Positions 8,523 to 12,350 of a DNA stretch of 12,350 bases are shown piece after piece. The notes under the pieces were generated by a model that did no database searches, was not told where the DNA came from, and saw only the letters and a list, made by a program, of their open reading frames with translations. How positions within the stretch are numbered: position 1 is the first letter of the stretch; the number at the start of each line of letters is the position of its first letter. The stretch spans positions 1-12,350 of the forward strand of contig BPQB01000209.1 of NCBI GenBank assembly GCA_019973155.2, given 5' to 3'. The stretch is from Phanerochaete sordida (Eukaryota > Basidiomycota > Agaricomycetes > Polyporales > Phanerochaetaceae). The translations under genes and the position numbers were made by a program.

Positions 8523-8597
8523 CTGAACAAGTTGTGCGTTAGCAGCGTGACTCGCTCCGCCGCGCCTCGTAGTCGCGCTCCCCGTTTGTCGTCCCTT

Positions 8598-8637
8598 GTG
8601 CAGCGTTTTGTACCCTCGTGCAGCGTTTTGTACCCTC
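8598..8637 (+). repeat. 20-bp tandem duplication near the gene's 5' end
   Basis: Two exact copies of GTGCAGCGTTTTGTACCCTC lie head to tail. Since 20 is not a multiple of three, it would shift any frame entering from upstream, and may be part of why no starter ATG is found. Confidence 0.9.
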
Positions 8638-8742
8638 GGTCCGCAACACAAACCTGCGTCCAACGAGACGAGGGTTCTTGAGAAGCACACGGGCGCGCTG
8701 GGCGCCGCCGCTGTCAAGGGTCGCCCCACGGACGAGAACAGC

Positions 8743-8802
8743 GAGGAGGACAATGAGGAGGACAACGAGGAGGACAACGAGGAGGATATTGAGGAGGACA
8801 AC
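8743..8802 (+). repeat. Five 12-bp tandem repeats coding an acidic EED tract
   Basis: Five units close to GAGGAGGACAAC encode Glu-Glu-Asp-Asn four times plus one Glu-Glu-Asp-Ile. The in-frame ATG follows at 8803. Twelve-base units preserve frame. Confidence 0.9.
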
Positions 8803-9174
8803 ATGGTGAAGGAGTTTAGGCTCTTCGACGAGGAGGGAGGGAGCAAGCAGGAGCTGCTCCCTGGCGGAAGTAGCGGCCAGACCGTGCGCCGTTTGAAGAC
8901 AGCTGCTGAGCGGCAGGAGAGGAAGGGCAAGAAATCGGGAAACCCGAGCAACTACATTGGCACAGTTCTCGAGTTCCTGCAAAGCAAGCTAGAGGAATAT
9001 CAGAGGATCGACAAATGGAAGGGTGTGACTGGCAAGCAGAAGAGGTTGACTGCGTTTTGGAACACTTTCTTCGCCGAGCTTTGGCGTCTATTCGAGTGGC
9101 TGACCTTCCAGAAGCATGACAAGAATACCGGTAAGCTATGGGACAAGGACACTACGATCATGATGACGGAGAGC

Positions 9175-9224
9175 GTGAGTACCGTACTTGATCGAAAGCA
9201 CGGTTGTGGTACTTACCTGCACAG
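9175..9224 (+). other. Intron 1 of the pseudogene (50 bp)
   Basis: It starts GTGAGT and ends TGCACAG. Exon 1 ends on a whole codon and exon 2 resumes in the frame that is open to 9584 (AMHSWFRLRDTNP). Removing it joins two good frames without change. Confidence 0.8.
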
Positions 9225-9583
9225 GCGATGCACAGCTGGTTTCGGTTGAGAGACACAAATCCTGCGGTGGACACGGCCAACATCTGGACTCCTGCATTTG
9301 CCGCGCTCAACGCCATGGCCCAAGAGCAGCCGAGGATCCTACCGCCGTGGAAGATCTTTGGAAGCAACAAGCCTGCGAAGTTGAGGGCCGTCGAAGGTCG
9401 AGACGGCAAGACCAAGATGATTGGCGAGTGGAATCGGGTGGCAAAAGAGCTTTTTGAAGCTGAGGGCGAGAGCGTGCAGCAGCACTACAAGGAGGAAACG
9501 CAGCATCGCCACACTAAGGCTCTTGAGGACTACGAGAAGGCAGCTTTAGGCAATCCGTCAAACGACCCTGCAGTACAGCAGCT

Positions 9584-9637
9584 GTGAGTACGGCAGAATC
9601 TCCACGCGGCTATACAATGGCTGACCAGCGTACGCAG
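9584..9637 (+). other. Intron 2 of the pseudogene (54 bp)
   Basis: It starts GTGAGT, has a CTGAC branch site at 9621-9625 and ends ACGCAG. The split codon CT|A keeps frame into AVNRLSQVVTPLLKLISAHT. Confidence 0.85.
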
Positions 9638-9873
9638 AGCTGTCAATCGCCTCTCCCAAGTCGTCACACCTCTCCTCAAGCTCATATCTGCACATACTGG
9701 GTACCCCTGCGTGATCCTTGTGGCTGGGACAGCGGCGGACGGAGGGAGAGTCGCCTGCGTCAACTATGGCTTGACCGAGGGGCCGAACCCACAGAGCTTC
9801 CCACAGTGGGATGAGGAGATCTTTCGTTGAGACTTCTGTGCTACGTTTCTCAAGTTCGTATTCGCAGCTCAAG

Positions 9874-9929
9874 GTGCGTCCGTCGTGGCAGTTCTTTGCA
9901 TCTTCATGCTGACCGCTGTTGTTTCATAG
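9874..9929 (+). other. Intron 3 of the pseudogene (56 bp)
   Basis: It starts GTGCGT, has CTGAC at 9909-9913 and ends TTTCATAG. The split codon G|CC keeps frame into AYVGEPSGLAPSG. Confidence 0.8.
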
Positions 9930-9977
9930 CCTATGTGGGGGAGCCGTCCGGGTTGGCACCGAGCGGTAGTGTACCTG

Positions 9978-10095
9978 CGAACACAAGTCAAAGCCAGCCG
10001 CATGCCGCGAACTCCTCACTTGAGGCTGAACGTCCTCGAACACAAGTCAAAGCCAGCCGCATGCCGCGAACTCCTCACCTGAGGCTGAACGTCCT
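9978..10095 (+). repeat. 59-bp tandem duplication that shifts the reading frame
   Basis: Units 9978-10036 and 10037-10095 differ at one position (CACTT/CACCT). With both units the frame runs out at a TAG near 10124. Counting only one, exon 4 continues in the frame that carries the rest of the gene to 10926, apart from the noted stops. The duplication is therefore a disabling lesion. Confidence 0.95.
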
Positions 10096-10926
10096 CGAAC
10101 TCCGGCAGACCATCATTCAGACGTAGAGCATCAGCCATCAGAGGGCCAGAGCAGCGCGGAGGAGAACAGTGACACAAAGATGATCAGACTCAGAGGGAGG
10201 GCGGCAGTTCATTATCGAACTGTACCAGATTAGGGGAATGACGGGATGAGGACCTTCTTCGCCCGGATGCCGGACTGCGAGCAGAAGTGGCAGCAGTTGC
10301 GGCTCGTGAATTTGTCGGTCGGCGAAGAGCGCGTGATCATGAATCGTCAGTACGCGCTCCTTGCCGGCGTTCCGTCACTTCCCATCTCTCTCTCACCACT
10401 CAACTCAGGATCTGCCACCAAGAAGCAATGACCTGCGAAAAAGGATACGCAGAAGAAGCAAGCCCGCAAGAAACAAGCCCAGCCTCAGGCCCCGACTCGT
10501 CGGCAGCCTAGTTGGGGTAAGGCAAAGCCACGGCAGCCCTCGTGTTCTCCGTCCCCACAACCAGCTCAACCGTCGCCCTCGCCGCCACCCCAGTCGCCAG
10601 CCCAGTTGCCGCCGTCGCCCCTACCGCCTGCTCAGCCGTTGCCACCACCACCCGCTCAGCCGGCGTTGCCGCCGCCACCTTTTTCTGATGCTCAAAGCCA
10701 ATCGGAAGCGGCCACCAGCCACACTCACGCTGCGCCGGTCTCTGGCGACGCGACGACGCTATCAACCTGACGCGCAGCCATCGACGTCTCAACGCTGCCA
10801 ACGTGGGTCGCGTTCCAATACAAGCGCTTTGTGGCTGAAAAGGTGGATAAAGAAGACTTGGATGTTTGGCTAGGGGTAGTCCCGGCGTGGGTCGAGTTCG
10901 AAGAGCTGCACGGTTTCAATCGCCCG

Positions 10927-10975
10927 GTACGTCCCATGCTTCCCCTCGCGAGTGCAGATTCTGACTGTGCTGCAG
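10927..10975 (+). other. Intron 4 of the pseudogene (49 bp)
   Basis: It starts GTACGT, has CTGAC at 10961-10965 and ends GCTGCAG. Both exon borders fall between codons, joining GFNRP to THGFGTTYRPECL. Confidence 0.85.
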
Positions 10976-11260
10976 ACGCACGGATTTGGGACTACCTACC
11001 GCCCCGAGTGCCTAGGCAGATGGATTGGCGGAGGGCGGAAGCCGTTTATCAGCCTCTGGGCAGAAGGAAAGGCCAATTTCGACGTGCGTTGGTGGGCGTG
11101 GTGGCTCGAGCTCAACCCACCCTGGAGGGTTCAAGACGGCCACCGCCTCCTCCCTGTAGGGGACGGGGACTGGTCGACCATGATCATGCCTGGCCCCAAT
11201 GGATACCTCAACGTTCTTGGCACACTATCGAGCCCTTGGCAAAGGTTTGATACATCATAA

Positions 11261-12224
11261 CTGCATGTTTTGTACTCGGGGTGATGCATAAGACCACATG
11301 AAGTGGTTATGGGCTGCTCTTAAGATCAAACAACATAGCTGAGTTTGAAATAAAGCAGGGCTCTATGCTAATATGCAAAATGAACGCATTTTGTGCATCA
11401 AAACATACTCCAAACTGATCAGGCCATATGTTTTTTTTTCTCATCATATGTCAAAAAACCAAAGTTGTAGAGAACGTTGAAACTAACATATCTGTCGTTG
11501 CCTGGACCCCTCCCGATCAAAATTGAGCCGGCTATTCACAAAATACTGGCCAGGAGCCGGCAATGAAAGCATTTGGCGCTCTAGTGCCACCAAGCTGGGT
11601 GCCTGCCCAAAACGGAAATAAGCGCCATAAGCGAGAATTTGGCTGGCAGAGGTATTCCTACTGCTCCTCTGCTTCCTCCAGGGCCAGGAACATGGGGCAG
11701 GGTGGTAGATATCGTAGCTAGAAGGTATTGCAGTACTAACCCTCATCTGTGGGGCTACCCCAGAGGATACGAATATATCACGGAATTAACTGAGAATTTG
11801 GCAAATTTCAAATGCGTGCACTGGGGCACCCTTGGGCCTTGAATGACATCTGGGCCCGGTTCAACACGCTGTACAAGTACTATAGCATGGGTAAAACCTC
11901 TAGGGATAGCCCCAGATCTATTCTAGGACCCAGGAATATCCTGGGAACTATGCTTGAATTTAGGAGAATTAATGCGCTAGGGACAGGGGCTTCCATACTT
12001 TCCCCATCGCGTTCGTGACGCGTCGAACGCGTTGTTTACGTGTCATTGGTATGTAGCACCATGGGAAAGGTATTTTAACGCGTGAAATACGTAGGGGAAT
12101 CTATACAGGGGGTCAAAACCCTCCAAAATCGCATTCAGGAAGCATTCCTCAGGCTCCTGCAGCTTCCACAGCGGTCCAATCTTGCTGGCACTGTGCCATA
12201 ACGTGTGTAGTAGCTGTATGGCGC
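11261..12224. other. AT-rich stretch without a supported gene
   Basis: Small hairpins occur: CATAA/ACCAC with GTGGT/TATG at about 11287-11311, and GCCGGC flanking about 11527-11560. There is a T9 run near 11431. Frames at 11639-11842 and 11812-12018 overlap, are short, and show no motif that I recognise, so I do not call them genes. The stretch may include the 3' flank of the pseudogene and older repeat debris. Confidence 0.5.
12008..12083. promoter_or_regulatory. Cluster of three ACGCGT boxes plus a hairpin
   Basis: ACGCGT occurs at 12018-12023, 12027-12032 and 12078-12083. In fungi this is the MluI cell-cycle box bound by MBF. The first two sit in an inverted repeat, CGCGTTCG (12008-12015) and CGAACGCG (12024-12031). 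No gene is visible beside it in the window, so a regulatory role is only inference. Confidence 0.3.
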
Positions 12225-12226
12225 TA

Positions 12227-12350
12227 CAGTGGCTGCAAAAAATAACGCAATTCATGTTTGGGGCTAAAACATAAACATTATTTTGGCACATTCTGCTTAT
12301 TGTTTAGCAGCCGCAATAATTGTTAGCACTAGTGTGATGTTAATGGTATG
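12227..12350 (+). mobile_element. Tc1/mariner-like element, copy 3 (start only)
   Basis: It starts at 12227 with the 28-bp inverted repeat after a TA (12225-12226) and runs out of the window. All 124 visible bases equal the reverse complement of 4453-4576. Copies 2 and 3 thus present the same end to each other, about 7.6 kb apart and in opposite orientation. Confidence 0.85.

Larger units (their letters stand above)
8551..11260 (+). pseudogene. Decayed five-exon gene of an expanded Agaricomycete family, function unknown
   Basis: Exons, joined by GT-AG introns that keep frame: 8551-9174, 9225-9583, 9638-9873, 9930-10926 and 10976-11260. The protein starts with an acidic EED repeat, then a Trp/Phe-rich segment (AFWNTFFAELWRLFEWL), a helical charged segment ending near 9560 that faintly resembles an HMG-box, a hydrophobic segment (CVILVAG), a Lys-rich then Pro/Gln-rich linker (about 10420-10690), and a Trp-rich C-terminus (RPECLGRWI, RWWAWWLELNPPWR, GPNGYLNVL). 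From memory this order matches an uncharacterised, highly multiplied Agaricomycete family; no search was possible. Disabling changes: TGA 9828-9830, a frame-shifting 59-bp duplication (9978-10095), TAG 10231-10233, TGA 10429-10431, TGA 10768-10770, and no in-frame ATG before 8803. The reading frame agrees across every stop, which argues for one gene rather than several small ones. Confidence 0.75.

Noticed and set aside
8596..9249. Single-exon 217-codon gene starting at 8596
   Set aside because: The start would be TTG, not valid here, and the last codons are intron 1; the frame continues by splicing to 9225.
10150..10233. TAG at 10231 as a 3' splice site (GATTAG) rather than a stop
   Set aside because: There is no pyrimidine tract and no good donor at the usual 50-60 bp distance; kept as a stop, though splicing cannot be excluded.
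10350..10408. Candidate intron GTACGC...CTCAG in exon 4
   Set aside because: Splicing it moves into a frame that stops near 10509, whereas reading through keeps the Lys-rich and Pro-rich linker in frame with the C-terminal exon.

Overview
The window looks like repeat-rich nuclear DNA of a filamentous fungus, most likely a mushroom-forming basidiomycete (Agaricomycete). The evidence is a Ty3/Gypsy chromovirus pol of the Tf2-like fungal type, very short spliceosomal introns of 49-56 bp with GTNNGT donors and CTNAC branch sites, and a decayed gene that I recognise from memory as a lineage-expanded Agaricomycete family of unknown function. No bacterial gene organisation is visible. Genes must be read with the standard code and ATG starts, so most short open frames are noise.

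Layout. (1) 1-4576 is an AT-rich, largely non-coding transposable element with Tc1/mariner-like ends (28-bp terminal inverted repeat beginning CAGT, TA target duplication). Its left end should lie about 240 bp before the window, giving roughly 4.8 kb in all. It contains a ~1-kb palindrome built from about eight degenerate 132-bp units around a near-perfect 26-bp hairpin, and a tRNA-like sequence with a Pol III terminator. (2) 4579-4855 is the end of a second, older-inserted copy of the same family. The first copy jumped head-to-head into it at a TA. (3) That second copy in turn interrupts a Gypsy retrotransposon: 4856-7942 is the intact 3' part of pol (RT, RNase H, integrase, GPY/F, chromodomain), followed by a polypurine tract and the 3' LTR (7980 to about 8521). 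Gag, protease and the 5' LTR should lie to the left of the window. (4) 8551-11260 is a five-exon pseudogene with three in-frame TGA stops, one TAG stop and a 59-bp tandem duplication that shifts the frame. (5) 11261-12224 is AT-rich with no gene that I can support, but has a cluster of three ACGCGT boxes. (6) 12227-12350 is the start of a third copy of the Tc1/mariner-like element, identical over 124 bp to the end of the first copy.

Order of events that I infer: the Gypsy element inserted next to, or in the 5' part of, the now-dead gene; a Tc1/mariner-like element then inserted into its pol; a second copy of that family then inserted into the first. The identity between element ends suggests recent movement, but no transposase is visible, so an autonomous relative elsewhere would have to supply it.
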